The position numbers and the translations under genes are program-made. The notes beneath the pieces are model-generated. The model was not told the origin of the DNA. It saw only the letters and a program-made list of their open reading frames with translations, and did no database searches. Positions 45,284 to 53,496 of a stretch of DNA of 64,000 bases are shown in pieces. Source of the stretch: Dyadobacter fermentans (lineage in GTDB: Bacteria; Bacteroidota; Bacteroidia; Cytophagales; Spirosomataceae); the NCBI RefSeq assembly GCF_019924045.1, contig NZ_JAHXBN010000014.1, positions 186,001-250,000 on the forward strand, given 5' to 3'. Positions within the stretch are counted from its first letter, which is position 1. Every line of letters begins with the position of its first letter.

Positions 45284-45982
45284 ACCGATCACTGCGGAAG
45301 AAAAGATCAGCCAGCCCCAAAACAGCCGGGCCGGCGGCATAGTCCCGTGCGCCAGTACGCGCACGCCCAGGGGCACAAGTGCAATGCACAGGCACGACGT
45401 CGCAATCACGGACATGACGGTTCCGCCCTTCAACACCCCGATCATCAGCGCCGACATCATCGCCAGCGCCACCACACCCACCGGCCGCAACGTTCCCGAA
45501 AGCCAGGCTCCGACGGCGAGCACTGCCCAGCCGAAGAGGATCGCACCGGAGAGCGTCGAAACAATGTGAAATGCGCCGTAGGACTGAGCCACAGTTTCCG
45601 TCGCTTTCGGTAAACTCAGGATATTAACCAGCTGAAATGCAAAGTGATTGATCCCCGAATGGAATGTGCGCGCAAAAAGCCCGAACAGCACCAGGCTGCC
45701 GCCCCAGACCGCCCACACCGGCTTGGTACGTCCGATCAGGTTTGCGAGGGTGACGATGGCGGGCCATAGCAGGATATTTCCGGCCAGAAAGAGGCTGTAA
45801 GCCGTAAACATCAACGTCGGATGGCTTTGGTAGGCCCTGAGTTGCTCCGGAAAAAAGAAATCGAACCGGAACTTCAACAGCTCGCCCGTGAGCAGCAATG
45901 CGGGCGCGAGCACGAGCGAGATCCCGCCCAGCCAGCGCCCGGGAAATGGCAGGTGACCGAAGTCTTCTTCAAAAGTTTTCAT
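45254..45982 (-). CDS. integral membrane protein of unknown function
   Basis: Protein of 242 aa with about seven predicted helices (e.g. LGGISLVLAPALLLTGELL, MFTAYSLFLAGNILLWPAIV, FWGWLIFSSAVIGLFFFLG). I do not recognise the family. The reading frame ends inside the 3' end of the convergent PepSY gene (30-nt overlap). A TAGCTTTG -7 box on the minus strand (45998-46005) is 16 nt upstream and is overlapped by an inverted repeat, suggesting a repressor-controlled short-leader gene. Confidence 0.75.
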   Translation of the reverse strand: MKTFEEDFGHLPFPGRWLGGISLVLAPALLLTGELLKFRFDFFFPEQLRAYQSHPTLMFTAYSLFLAGNILLWPAIVTLANLIGRTKPVWAVWGGSLVLFGLFARTFHSGINHFAFQLVNILSLPKATETVAQSYGAFHIVSTLSGAILFGWAVLAVGAWLSGTLRPVGVVALAMMSALMIGVLKGGTVMSVIATSCLCIALVPLGVRVLAHGTMPPARLFWGWLIFSSAVIGLFFFLGQAG

Positions 45983-45997
45983 GGCTAATAGTTTTTA

Positions 45998-46033
45998 CAA
46001 AGCTATGTAATGTTAGGTACTATGCATTACATA
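45998..46033 (-). promoter_or_regulatory. promoter box with overlapping inverted-repeat operator
   Basis: TATGTAATG (46004-46012) and its exact complement CATTACATA (46025-46033) flank a 12-nt centre. The first arm overlaps the -7 box TAGCTTTG (minus strand) and the second lies where -33 contacts would be. This is the layout of a repressor operator; no candidate repressor is adjacent. Confidence 0.5.
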
Positions 46034-46156
46034 CTACATGATTGGTATAATAAATGTTTGTACGGCAGAGTGGGACCTCCTTCGAAACAAAACAACTGGA
46101 TCGTGTCAGCTTCGCCAAATATTGTAGATCAGCAGCACAAATAGTAGATAACCTGC

Positions 46157-48130
46157 TTATTGCCGTCGCAGCCGCGCCATAAATCCGCCTCCCGGTGCCA
46201 GTTTGAGTGTCAGCGTGTTTTTAGAAGTAAGCGTGGCTTCGGAAATGCGGTAGTCGGCAGGGTAACGATCGGCATTGGCGCCATCCTCGCAAATGGTAGC
46301 CTGGAAAATGCCATCGGGAAGGAAACCGAGCGGAATGAGAAGTTCCCGTGCGGTCGAATCGTTGAGTGCGCCGATGAACCAGTCGGAGCCCTTTTTCCGC
46401 GCGGTCACGACGTAGTCGCCCAGGCGTGCGTCGAGAACGCGGGTGGTATCCCAAACCGTGGGGATACTGCCGAGTAGCTCCATGAATGCAGGCTCGTTGA
46501 GACCCTGTGAGGGATTTCCGGCAAAAAACTGGATGGGGCTTTCGTACACCACAAACATCGCCAGCTGCTGCGTGCGGGTGGTGAGCGACATCACGTTTTC
46601 AGGCATGGCGTGGAAACCTTTGGGCGTGGCGTTGTTGAGCATGCCGGGCTCATAATCCAGCGGGCCGGCAAGCATGCGGATAAATGCGAGCAGCACATTA
46701 TGGTCCGGCGTCGCCTTGGTGCTCCACATATTGTATTCCGAGCCGAGTACCGCCTCGCGTGCGATTGCGTGCGGGAAAGTGCGGTTGAACCCGGCAGGTT
46801 TGAATGCACCGTGAAACATCAGCATGATCTTGTGCCGGGCGCACGCTTCCGCTATTTTATAATAAAACTGTACGGCTTTCTGGTCGTCGCGGTTGATGAA
46901 ATCGGTCATGATGAAATCCACGCCCCATTTGCTGAACTGCGCCAGTGCAGGTTCCAGCTGTTTGTCGAGTGTGAGTGCGAGCGTCCACATACTCACGCCA
47001 ATGCCTTTGCTTTTGGCATAGGCCATGATCTCGTCCATATCAATGTCCGGATTGATCTTGAACAGGTCGTTATTGTCGCTCCAACCGGCGTCCATCATAA
47101 TGCGTTCGAAGCCGAAGCGTTTGGCGAAATCGATATAGTATTTGTAAGTGGCGGTATTAATGCCGCTTTTGAAAGGCACATTGAAAATATTGGAAGTGAT
47201 AATCCACTCATCGGTGGCTTTACCGGGCTTTACCCACGATACATCCGGTACGCGCGAAGGGCTTGCGAGACGGTACACCAGGTCGTTACCGGGTAAATCC
47301 TTGTCTTCCGGTGCAATGATCAGCACCCGCCACGGAAACGCGCGCGTTCCCTTGGTTTTGGCCAGGAAATCGGCCCGTTTGGACACATAGCGCGTAGAAT
47401 AGAGCTCTTTGGTTTCGATTTCCTCGGCGGGGTAGGGTGCGAAATGGCCGAACAGGGCCTTTTCTGCATTGCCGCTCAGGAACATCCCGGGGTAATCTTC
47501 CAGGTCCGACTCGGTAATGCCGATTTTGGGCGAATCCTTCGGCGCGACGAGAACAGGAGAGCAAAGCAGGTTTCTGGCATAAATGTGTTCCAGCGGTTTG
47601 ATCGTGTAGGGCTCTTCGAAACTCGTATGGTAGATATCCATACCCGATGGAGGCGCCACTTCGGGGAAATACACCGGATGATTGGCCGGAAAGCGGAACG
47701 CGGCCGTTTCGGAGCGGATGATCATGTTGCCGGGAAACGACGTGGCGATGCGGTAGGCGACACCATCATTATATACCCTGAAAATGACGGAGAAGGCATT
47801 CGGGAGGTTGATTTTCAGTTCCTTATAACGGTCAGGTATATGAGTACGCTTCTCAGGAACCGGCGAGATAATGGTTTCATTCACGCTTCTTGTCGTAAAC
47901 TGTGGCCTGGAAAGGCCGTCCGAAAGCTTCTTGCCATCCGAAAGAGCCATGTCTATTTCCGAGGGCGATACGATCAGCTGGTTTTTGAAATAGACGCTGT
48001 ACCGCAGCCGGTCGCCGGCCTGGACGATCAGCTTAATAGTGCCATCGGGAGACGAAATTTCCCGGGTGGCTTGGGCGCGTGCGAAGGTAAGGGATAGCAA
48101 GAGGAAATTTAGTAGAAGCAGTTTTCTCAT
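46157..48130 (-). CDS. glycoside hydrolase family 97 enzyme
   Basis: Exported GH97 enzyme of 657 aa; start chosen at ATG 48130 (MRKLLLLNFLLLSLTFARA, signal peptide). The earlier in-frame ATG adds 42 unlikely residues. An N-terminal beta-sandwich (ISSPDGTIKLIVQAGDRLRYSV) is followed by the (beta/alpha)8 barrel with MMDAGWSDNND and WGVDFIMTDFINRDDQ, and a C-terminal sheet. In GH97 the Asp in the VDF-like strand is the nucleophile of the retaining (alpha-galactosidase-like) branch, whereas SusB-type enzymes invert using Glu. Here TDF supports the retaining branch (inference). It stands alone, not in a SusCD locus. Confidence 0.93.
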   Translation of the reverse strand: MRKLLLLNFLLLSLTFARAQATREISSPDGTIKLIVQAGDRLRYSVYFKNQLIVSPSEIDMALSDGKKLSDGLSRPQFTTRSVNETIISPVPEKRTHIPDRYKELKINLPNAFSVIFRVYNDGVAYRIATSFPGNMIIRSETAAFRFPANHPVYFPEVAPPSGMDIYHTSFEEPYTIKPLEHIYARNLLCSPVLVAPKDSPKIGITESDLEDYPGMFLSGNAEKALFGHFAPYPAEEIETKELYSTRYVSKRADFLAKTKGTRAFPWRVLIIAPEDKDLPGNDLVYRLASPSRVPDVSWVKPGKATDEWIITSNIFNVPFKSGINTATYKYYIDFAKRFGFERIMMDAGWSDNNDLFKINPDIDMDEIMAYAKSKGIGVSMWTLALTLDKQLEPALAQFSKWGVDFIMTDFINRDDQKAVQFYYKIAEACARHKIMLMFHGAFKPAGFNRTFPHAIAREAVLGSEYNMWSTKATPDHNVLLAFIRMLAGPLDYEPGMLNNATPKGFHAMPENVMSLTTRTQQLAMFVVYESPIQFFAGNPSQGLNEPAFMELLGSIPTVWDTTRVLDARLGDYVVTARKKGSDWFIGALNDSTARELLIPLGFLPDGIFQATICEDGANADRYPADYRISEATLTSKNTLTLKLAPGGGFMARLRRQ

Positions 48131-48889
48131 AGCGGCTATGATTGAGCGTCCGGTAATTGCAATGTACGGGATTAATGTGCGACCACGAAAGTTTAGAAAG
48201 ACTAAAAATTGCTGGCACGGCATTTGCGGCCTGTAATAATAATTGTTACAAGTCACTGTTCAGGTACTAATTGTAACCGGTGAATTAATATAATGCGCCT
48301 GGAAGCCGACTTTAATTATTGCTTCATTAACCATTGATGGAGAGTTAGTTTTCGATTTTGTCTCATAAACAGCATCGGGATTTTTACCTGCGGTTGTTAA
48401 TACAACTTAATTCTTAGGTGAAATCCTGGCGGCTAACTAGTTCTACGCACTGTAATTGCGTGGATAGGTTTTGCGTTGGGGCTGGGTTCAAATCAGTCGC
48501 GTTGGATTGTTAATTGAAAATAAAGTTTTGTAACCGTATGGGACAAATTTGTTCTGAAACGACGTTGTTAATATGGCAGGCTAACTGCGGTTATGCGTCT
48601 GGTATAAAACTCGTACCGGTGTGTGGTCTGGCGGGAGGAACGAATCGTATATTAGAAAAGGATGGAAATTGCTACTGCGGGATTAATGATGATAGTACCG
48701 GTTCCAATTAAAATCAATTTGGAAATCGAAAGTGAAAAACGCTAAATAAAAATGGCACCGGAGGTATTTAGGCGATGATTTTTTTCGTCAATTTTGGCAC
48801 ATTATTTATTCTAAGAAAGTATTTTAATAAAATGTTAACTTCATTACTTTTGCGAAAGTAATAATCCACCAGCAACCCGTAATTTATTT
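48131..48889. other. 759-nt intergenic region
   Basis: No credible coding sequence. An open frame of 65 codons at 48514-48711 has no family resemblance and poor composition. Around 48415-48505 a tRNA-Tyr-like anticodon arm (ACGCA-CTGTAAT-TGCGT) and a T-loop-like GGTTCAAAT occur, but the acceptor stem does not close. TACTTTTG (48845-48852) is a plausible -7 box for the next gene, with no clear TTG at -33. Confidence 0.5.
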
Positions 48890-49357
48890 ATGAAAGCAAG
48901 AGCAATTAAATTTTTTTCTCCCGAGGATAATGTTTCGGTAACAAAAAAGCCTCAGGAGAAACCAAAGCCAACCGGCTATGTTTCGTCCTCGGGCAAGTTG
49001 GTTCTTCCTCCAAAAACTTTGGAAGAATTAGGTATCGAACCTGAAACAGCCCGCTTTAAAATCGGAGCGCAACAAGGTAAGAGAACCTTGAAGCACCTCT
49101 ATCTGATTCCGAGCTCGGATGAAAACGGAACATTCGTCCTTACGAGAAGCGGCCGCGGATATTCTATCCCGTTGGAACTGATTCTCCGTAAAGGCGGTGT
49201 GGATTTTGAAAATACAAAGTACATTTTTGAGGTAACCCTTTTTAATTACGAAGAAGGCGTTGTCGGTTTTGAACTCACTTTGGGAACCGAAGAACCCAAG
49301 CCGGCTTACACAGGTAAACCCCGGGGCCGCAAACCGAAGAATGCAGTGGTTGCTTAA
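48890..49357 (+). CDS. conserved protein with C-terminal AT-hook
   Basis: Cytoplasmic protein of 155 aa, basic at both ends. The C-terminus has GKPRGRKPKN, an AT-hook-type minor-groove-binding motif. The middle is a beta-rich domain (SSGKLVLPPKTLEELGI...ARFKIGAQQGKRTLKHLYLIP). I do not recognise a named family; a role as a nucleoid or regulatory protein is an inference from the AT-hook. Strong upstream AT-richness, a TACTTTTG box 38 nt before the ATG and a perfect terminator after it suggest a well-expressed single gene. Confidence 0.75.
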   Translation: MKARAIKFFSPEDNVSVTKKPQEKPKPTGYVSSSGKLVLPPKTLEELGIEPETARFKIGAQQGKRTLKHLYLIPSSDENGTFVLTRSGRGYSIPLELILRKGGVDFENTKYIFEVTLFNYEEGVVGFELTLGTEEPKPAYTGKPRGRKPKNAVVA

Positions 49358-49363
49358 TGATAT

Positions 49364-49402
49364 GAACAAAAAAGGGTCCGTTTTCCGGACCCTTTTTTGT
49401 TC
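49364..49402. terminator. bidirectional rho-independent terminator
   Basis: A perfect 17-bp stem: GAACAAAAAAGGGTCCG (49364-49380) pairs with its complement at 49386-49402 around a 5-nt loop, with A- and T-runs on each side. It serves both the AT-hook gene and the convergent mini-Fur gene. Confidence 0.92.
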
Positions 49403-49429
49403 AGTACTGATAAACAGGAATGACCGTTT

Positions 49430-49717
49430 TCAGCTGTTCAATGTATTCCGGACAAGGTCCGGGATTCCAAACAGATTTTTGCGGCTGTCGGTTGCGAAAC
49501 GCCGCTCCGCAAATCCCGCAACCACCAGCCAGTTGAGCGATTCATAAACAGTCGCAGGACTGATTTTAATCCCCCGGCTGCGCATGTCGCGCCATAATGT
49601 ATCGCCGTCGGTAAATTCGTCGGCGACCAGCAATTGTTCGGCCACAATAACCCGCTTTTCGGCAAGCCTTATTTTGTGACGGATGCAATAGGCACTGAGT
49701 TGTTCGTACAGGGACAT
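49430..49717 (-). CDS. short Fur-family regulator (winged helix only)
   Basis: Protein of 95 aa corresponding to the N-terminal DNA-binding half of Fur/PerR/Zur proteins: RLAEKRVIVAEQLL, then the recognition helix region ISPATVYESLNWLVVAGFAERRF. Full Fur proteins are about 140-150 aa. The C-terminal dimerisation domain with its His/Cys metal ligands is absent, and the frame ends normally before a terminator. Either a natural short subfamily or a truncation. It lies 24 nt behind the DUF4198 gene on the same transcript; the promoter of that transcript carries a Fur-type palindrome, so autoregulation is plausible. Confidence 0.82.
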   Translation of the reverse strand: MSLYEQLSAYCIRHKIRLAEKRVIVAEQLLVADEFTDGDTLWRDMRSRGIKISPATVYESLNWLVVAGFAERRFATDSRKNLFGIPDLVRNTLNS

Positions 49718-49741
49718 GCGAATGAATAACGCTTTAAAAAA

Positions 49742-50458
49742 CTATTTTCCAACTTCTACGAGCAAAGTAGCGCTGCGCCAAAATGCTTTATATTCCTTTC
49801 CGTTCAGATTGCCGGCTTCTTTCCAGCTTTTGGATGCTTCGATGTAATAGGTACCCGGCCAAAGCGGAACAAATTCAGCCAATCCTTTTTCATCGGTGCT
49901 GATTTGTTTGCTCCATCCCGACGGAGAAGCCACCGTGATGTACAGCTTTTCGTTTCCATTATTCTTGAAAAGGCTGCGCAGATTGAGGGGGCTGTTAACC
50001 TTATTGGTTTTCGCCGGATCTGCAAAGACATTTAATTCGTTGGTATTGGCGCCCGGATTATTGCCGGTATCGGCTTTGCCTACGGTTACTAATGCACTGG
50101 CATTGAACTGGTAAACCGTCGTTCCGCCCAGGTCTTTCGACGTGTGACCTACCGATAACGTGTATACGCCCTGTTGATCGGGAGTGAACTCGGCCGTGAA
50201 ATGATCGTCGGCCGCAACGGTAGCCAGTTTAGTACGTTTCTGGTCGGGCGCTGTGAGCCAGAGCTCAAAATCCTTCACATCGGAATACCATTCGCCCAGC
50301 TTTTCAGGCTTGTCTCCGGGTTCGGCATAAATGATTTTAACTGCCTGTTTCTGACCGGCTTTGCCTTTCGGGGCAGTCTGAATCCAGAGGGCATGAGCAA
50401 AAAGCTGCGCCGAGCAGCAGAGCAGAAAGGCGACAATAAAGAGTTGTTTTTTAAACAT
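49742..50458 (-). CDS. DUF4198 exported protein
   Basis: Exported protein of 238 aa: signal peptide MFKKQLFIVAFLLCCSAQLFA followed by HALWIQT, the hallmark start of DUF4198 proteins. The His after the cleavage site is expected to bind metal. Two Ig-like beta domains follow (GVYTLSVGHTSKD; GLAEFVPLWPGTYYIEASKSW). DUF4198 proteins are found with TonB-dependent metal uptake (iron, cobalt, nickel). It is co-transcribed with a Fur-like regulator, which supports metal homeostasis. Confidence 0.9.
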   Translation of the reverse strand: MFKKQLFIVAFLLCCSAQLFAHALWIQTAPKGKAGQKQAVKIIYAEPGDKPEKLGEWYSDVKDFELWLTAPDQKRTKLATVAADDHFTAEFTPDQQGVYTLSVGHTSKDLGGTTVYQFNASALVTVGKADTGNNPGANTNELNVFADPAKTNKVNSPLNLRSLFKNNGNEKLYITVASPSGWSKQISTDEKGLAEFVPLWPGTYYIEASKSWKEAGNLNGKEYKAFWRSATLLVEVGK

Positions 50459-50524
50459 GATTTGAGATAAATGAGTAGTAAAAAGCGAAGGCTAAACTCA
50501 GGACACGCTTCGCATGTGGACTTG

Positions 50525-50553
50525 CAAATATAGTCTATTTGTAATAAGTCCAA
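50525..50553 (-). promoter_or_regulatory. promoter with Fur-type half-palindrome before DUF4198/mini-Fur operon
   Basis: On the minus strand: TTG (50553-50551), 18 nt ending in CAAATAGAC, then TATATTTG (50532-50525). The block AAATAGACTAT is identical to the one in the PepSY promoter and sits at the same distance from the TTG. Start of transcription would be near 50518, leader about 60 nt. Confidence 0.65.
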
Positions 50554-50619
50554 ATAATATTTAAATATAAATCGCCGCGAAAACAATACAGGGCTTTACG
50601 CGAAGCAGGGCCGGCTGGC

Positions 50620-52959
50620 CTAATACACGATTCCCAACCGCAACGCGCGCAGGCCGCTGAGCCCTTGCAGATCTTCCAGTTCGAGTTCCTCGCTATGGGG
50701 TTCGAGGGCATTGGTTTCCTGCAAATAATGGATGAAGGGTAGGTAATCTTCAATGTCGCGCTGATGCAGGTAAATGAGCGCTATTTTGTCGGGCTGGGTG
50801 AGCCTTTCCTGGGAGTTTTTGATCCGTACCTTGTCGATCCGTTTCTTGATCATCTGGTAACGGATATTGTAGGCGCCTTCCACATCGAATTTCCGTTCGT
50901 CGCTGCGGAAACTGATGTCGATCATGTGGTTATGAACAAAAATCAACTGCGTGGTATGCAGCTCTTTTGGCATTTCAACGAGCAATGCGCGGGTGAGTTT
51001 CGCTACTTCGATCATGGACGAGAGTTGCCATAAACGCAGGTTTTTCAGATGGAAATGGTTGAATGGCTTGTCGGGGGCAATGGATTGCCCGATGTAAATG
51101 TCATATTCGATGCCGTCGGTCCGGAATTTCTCGAAATAGCACGGGTACGACTCCTGTAACAGCTCTTTCTGGTCTTCGAAATACCGGTTTACCGCCGTAT
51201 TGATGAGTTCCATGGAGTGGTCGAGCTCCTGCCGGTGACGGTGCACCTCGCCCTGACTGGGGTGGGTAACCCCGATGTATGCATCGATGAGCGCCGCGGT
51301 GCGCGGGTCCTGTTGCGACAGGTGAATGAGGTAGTTCCTGGCCTCTTCATTCAGGAACATGTTCAGGTTGTTCTCCGAAGTGCTGTTCAGTTCGCCCTGG
51401 CTGACGGCCTTCTGCCATTTGGTGCAATGGAAGCGCAGCTCCTGCATGAGCGACGACCGGTCGAAGCCGGCAAGCGCGTTCAGCAACTCATTCAGCAAAT
51501 CGAGGTAGTGGCCGAGGTCGGCGCGGATGGAGCTGTTACGTTCGTTGGTGGAATTACGGATGTCGATGGCACCATACAGGGGATACACATCGTAGAATGC
51601 AATGTTCTCGTTCACTTCCGGAAGGCCTTTCTTCCTGCGGTGCAGGTAATGCCAGGCGGCGTCATTGAATTTCCATTGCACTGCGGGCTGTATCGAAGTG
51701 AATTTCTCCTTGATAATGCTTTCCAGTTCCAGATTGAACTCTTCGATATAAATGTCGAGCAGCTGCGCCACGGGCGCGAACGCCATTTCCAGCGAGGCCA
51801 GTTTTTTCTCATCGAAGCGCTCATCCTCCCAGGTGTGCATACATAGCACGCCCACGAGTTTCTGATCCACAAAAAGGGGCACCAGTGCCAGCGAGCGCAC
51901 ATGCAGGTCTCGGAATGGGGCTAGCCAGCCGATCTGCCGCTCGTCTTCGCCCTGAATGTCGGGCGAGAAGAACGAATTCGGTTTTGAGGCATAGCCTTCG
52001 GCCTGGCGCCGGAACTCTTCGGGCGTGAGCCGGTTTTCGCCCCAAATCTGAAAAAGCACGCCCGTACCCACCTGTCCGTACCCATACACTGCCTGCCCAT
52101 TCACACGTACGAAAGGGAAAAGGTCAAATTCGATGCGGTTGTTCTGTACCAATGTTTTCAACGACTGGATAATGCGCTGGTAGCGGTTGGGACTATCGCC
52201 CGGCACCCGGTTGAACTGCACCTTCTTGATATTTTCGACGGCCATTTTAGCCGTAACGTCCGACACGGTGATCACCGCGAAGCCCCGGAACCGGAACATG
52301 TCGAGCGGCAGCACCTTTTGCAATTGCAGATGTCCGTCCTTTTCGCTGAAATGCGCGTAGATTTCCACGAAGTTAAGGTCCGGCAGCTCCCGCGTGGCGG
52401 TCACCTCGACAAACTCGGGGCTGACAAGCACTTCGTAGAACCGGTACAGCCCGGTTTCGACGTCCGTCCAGGCATGGTACTGCTGTATTTTCACCGGGAC
52501 CTGGAAATTGTAAAGCCTTTGCAGAATGAGCGTATAAATCAAATGCAGGCGCTCGCGCTGGTAGTCTTCGGGGTTCTTTTGAAGTTCGTACTGCGAATCG
52601 GCCGGTTTCATGTTCAGCATTTCGAAAAGCAGGTCGGTACCGTAGAAGATATGCGGGTACAGCGGCTGGCACATGCCCCAGGCCAGCTTATGTTCCGATG
52701 CGAGCGGTGCCGAGAGGCTGCTGTAAATGTATTCGAAGAAATCGCCGTACCGGTACGCTTCGTCGAGCGGTACATCTCCCTGGGGGATCTGCTGCTCCTG
52801 GAAATAGGTCAGTATGTTTTTGTAAAAGGTGGATTTCAATGTCTTCTCTTCCGTAACCCGCTGTTCGAGAAACCGGATATAGGGCATAAAAGAAATGGCG
52901 GAATCGAGATCGAGGGGCAGCGCCCTCATTCCTGAGACGTCGAGTACTTCGTTTTTCAT
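50620..52959 (-). CDS. large GAF-domain protein
   Basis: Cytoplasmic protein of 779 aa without signal peptide. A GAF-like sensor domain is recognisable at about 330-440, with VRSLALVPLFVDQKLVGVLCMHTWEDERFDEKKLASLEMA typical of its last strands and helix. The rest is largely helical and conserved-looking, but I cannot assign an output domain (no HATPase, GGDEF or HTH). Similar long GAF proteins occur in Cytophagales. It is monocistronic and probably senses a small molecule. Confidence 0.8.
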   Translation of the reverse strand: MKNEVLDVSGMRALPLDLDSAISFMPYIRFLEQRVTEEKTLKSTFYKNILTYFQEQQIPQGDVPLDEAYRYGDFFEYIYSSLSAPLASEHKLAWGMCQPLYPHIFYGTDLLFEMLNMKPADSQYELQKNPEDYQRERLHLIYTLILQRLYNFQVPVKIQQYHAWTDVETGLYRFYEVLVSPEFVEVTATRELPDLNFVEIYAHFSEKDGHLQLQKVLPLDMFRFRGFAVITVSDVTAKMAVENIKKVQFNRVPGDSPNRYQRIIQSLKTLVQNNRIEFDLFPFVRVNGQAVYGYGQVGTGVLFQIWGENRLTPEEFRRQAEGYASKPNSFFSPDIQGEDERQIGWLAPFRDLHVRSLALVPLFVDQKLVGVLCMHTWEDERFDEKKLASLEMAFAPVAQLLDIYIEEFNLELESIIKEKFTSIQPAVQWKFNDAAWHYLHRRKKGLPEVNENIAFYDVYPLYGAIDIRNSTNERNSSIRADLGHYLDLLNELLNALAGFDRSSLMQELRFHCTKWQKAVSQGELNSTSENNLNMFLNEEARNYLIHLSQQDPRTAALIDAYIGVTHPSQGEVHRHRQELDHSMELINTAVNRYFEDQKELLQESYPCYFEKFRTDGIEYDIYIGQSIAPDKPFNHFHLKNLRLWQLSSMIEVAKLTRALLVEMPKELHTTQLIFVHNHMIDISFRSDERKFDVEGAYNIRYQMIKKRIDKVRIKNSQERLTQPDKIALIYLHQRDIEDYLPFIHYLQETNALEPHSEELELEDLQGLSGLRALRLGIVY

Positions 52960-53008
52960 GGTGCTATGGCTATGCGAGCCTAAATATACGACACACCATT
53001 TGAAAAAA

Positions 53009-53038
53009 GTGCGTCCCGGCCTGGCAGCCGAAACGCAC
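53009..53038 (-). terminator. terminator of the ABM-like gene
   Basis: On the minus strand, GTGCGT and ACGCAC close a stem with an inner CGGC/GCCG pairing, followed directly by TTTTTT. It lies 32 nt after the stop of the gene at 53070. Confidence 0.8.
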
Positions 53039-53069
53039 CTGTAAATTCGATCGAAATGGAGGCAGGTGA

Positions 53070-53402
53070 TCAGGCCAGGTCCTCCCGAAATAGCCCCGGC
53101 TCCATTTTAATGTTGAGTTTTTGCAGCATTTCGGCCCGGTTGAAGCCGGTCCGCTGGTTTTCGGCGTTCACTGCTTCCCGCGCATGGCTCACCGCCTCTT
53201 CACTAACCCAGGTAGCAATGGTAATGTACTCGGTATCGCCGGTTTCGGTGATGCGCTCGTACGCGTGGCTGCCGATGAGGCCGTCCAGAGTGCTGATAAA
53301 CCTCGCAGCAATTTGCTGGCGTTCGAGAAAAGTAGCTTTGGAGGCTGCGGGAATGAGGTATTTGCTGATGAATGCGACTTCGGTGTTTTGTTGTGCTTCC
53401 AT
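53070..53402 (-). CDS. antibiotic biosynthesis monooxygenase-like (ferredoxin-fold) protein
   Basis: Protein of 110 aa with the dimeric alpha/beta-barrel pattern: VAFISKYLIPAASKATFLER, then SHAYERITETGDTEYITIATWVSEEAVSHAREAV. This is like ABM-type and similar small monooxygenase-fold proteins. No catalytic residues can be fixed. It lies 94 nt from the AraC regulator gene on the same strand and may share its control. Confidence 0.65.
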   Translation of the reverse strand: MEAQQNTEVAFISKYLIPAASKATFLERQQIAARFISTLDGLIGSHAYERITETGDTEYITIATWVSEEAVSHAREAVNAENQRTGFNRAEMLQKLNIKMEPGLFREDLA

Positions 53403-53496
53403 GATTTTGAATTGAATGTAAATAGCTTTTCAGTTGGTTTTGATGGATACAAAATTCCAAAGCAGCTACCTGCCATTCTTGTAAAAAATCATTGAT

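Noticed and set aside
45099..45395. Minus-strand frame rich in Pro/Phe-Leu repeats
   Set aside because: Its repeat is only the complement of the polypurine tract in the PepSY gene.
48514..48711. 65-codon open frame in the large intergenic gap
   Set aside because: Cys-rich irregular composition, no promoter or neighbour support, no recognisable family.
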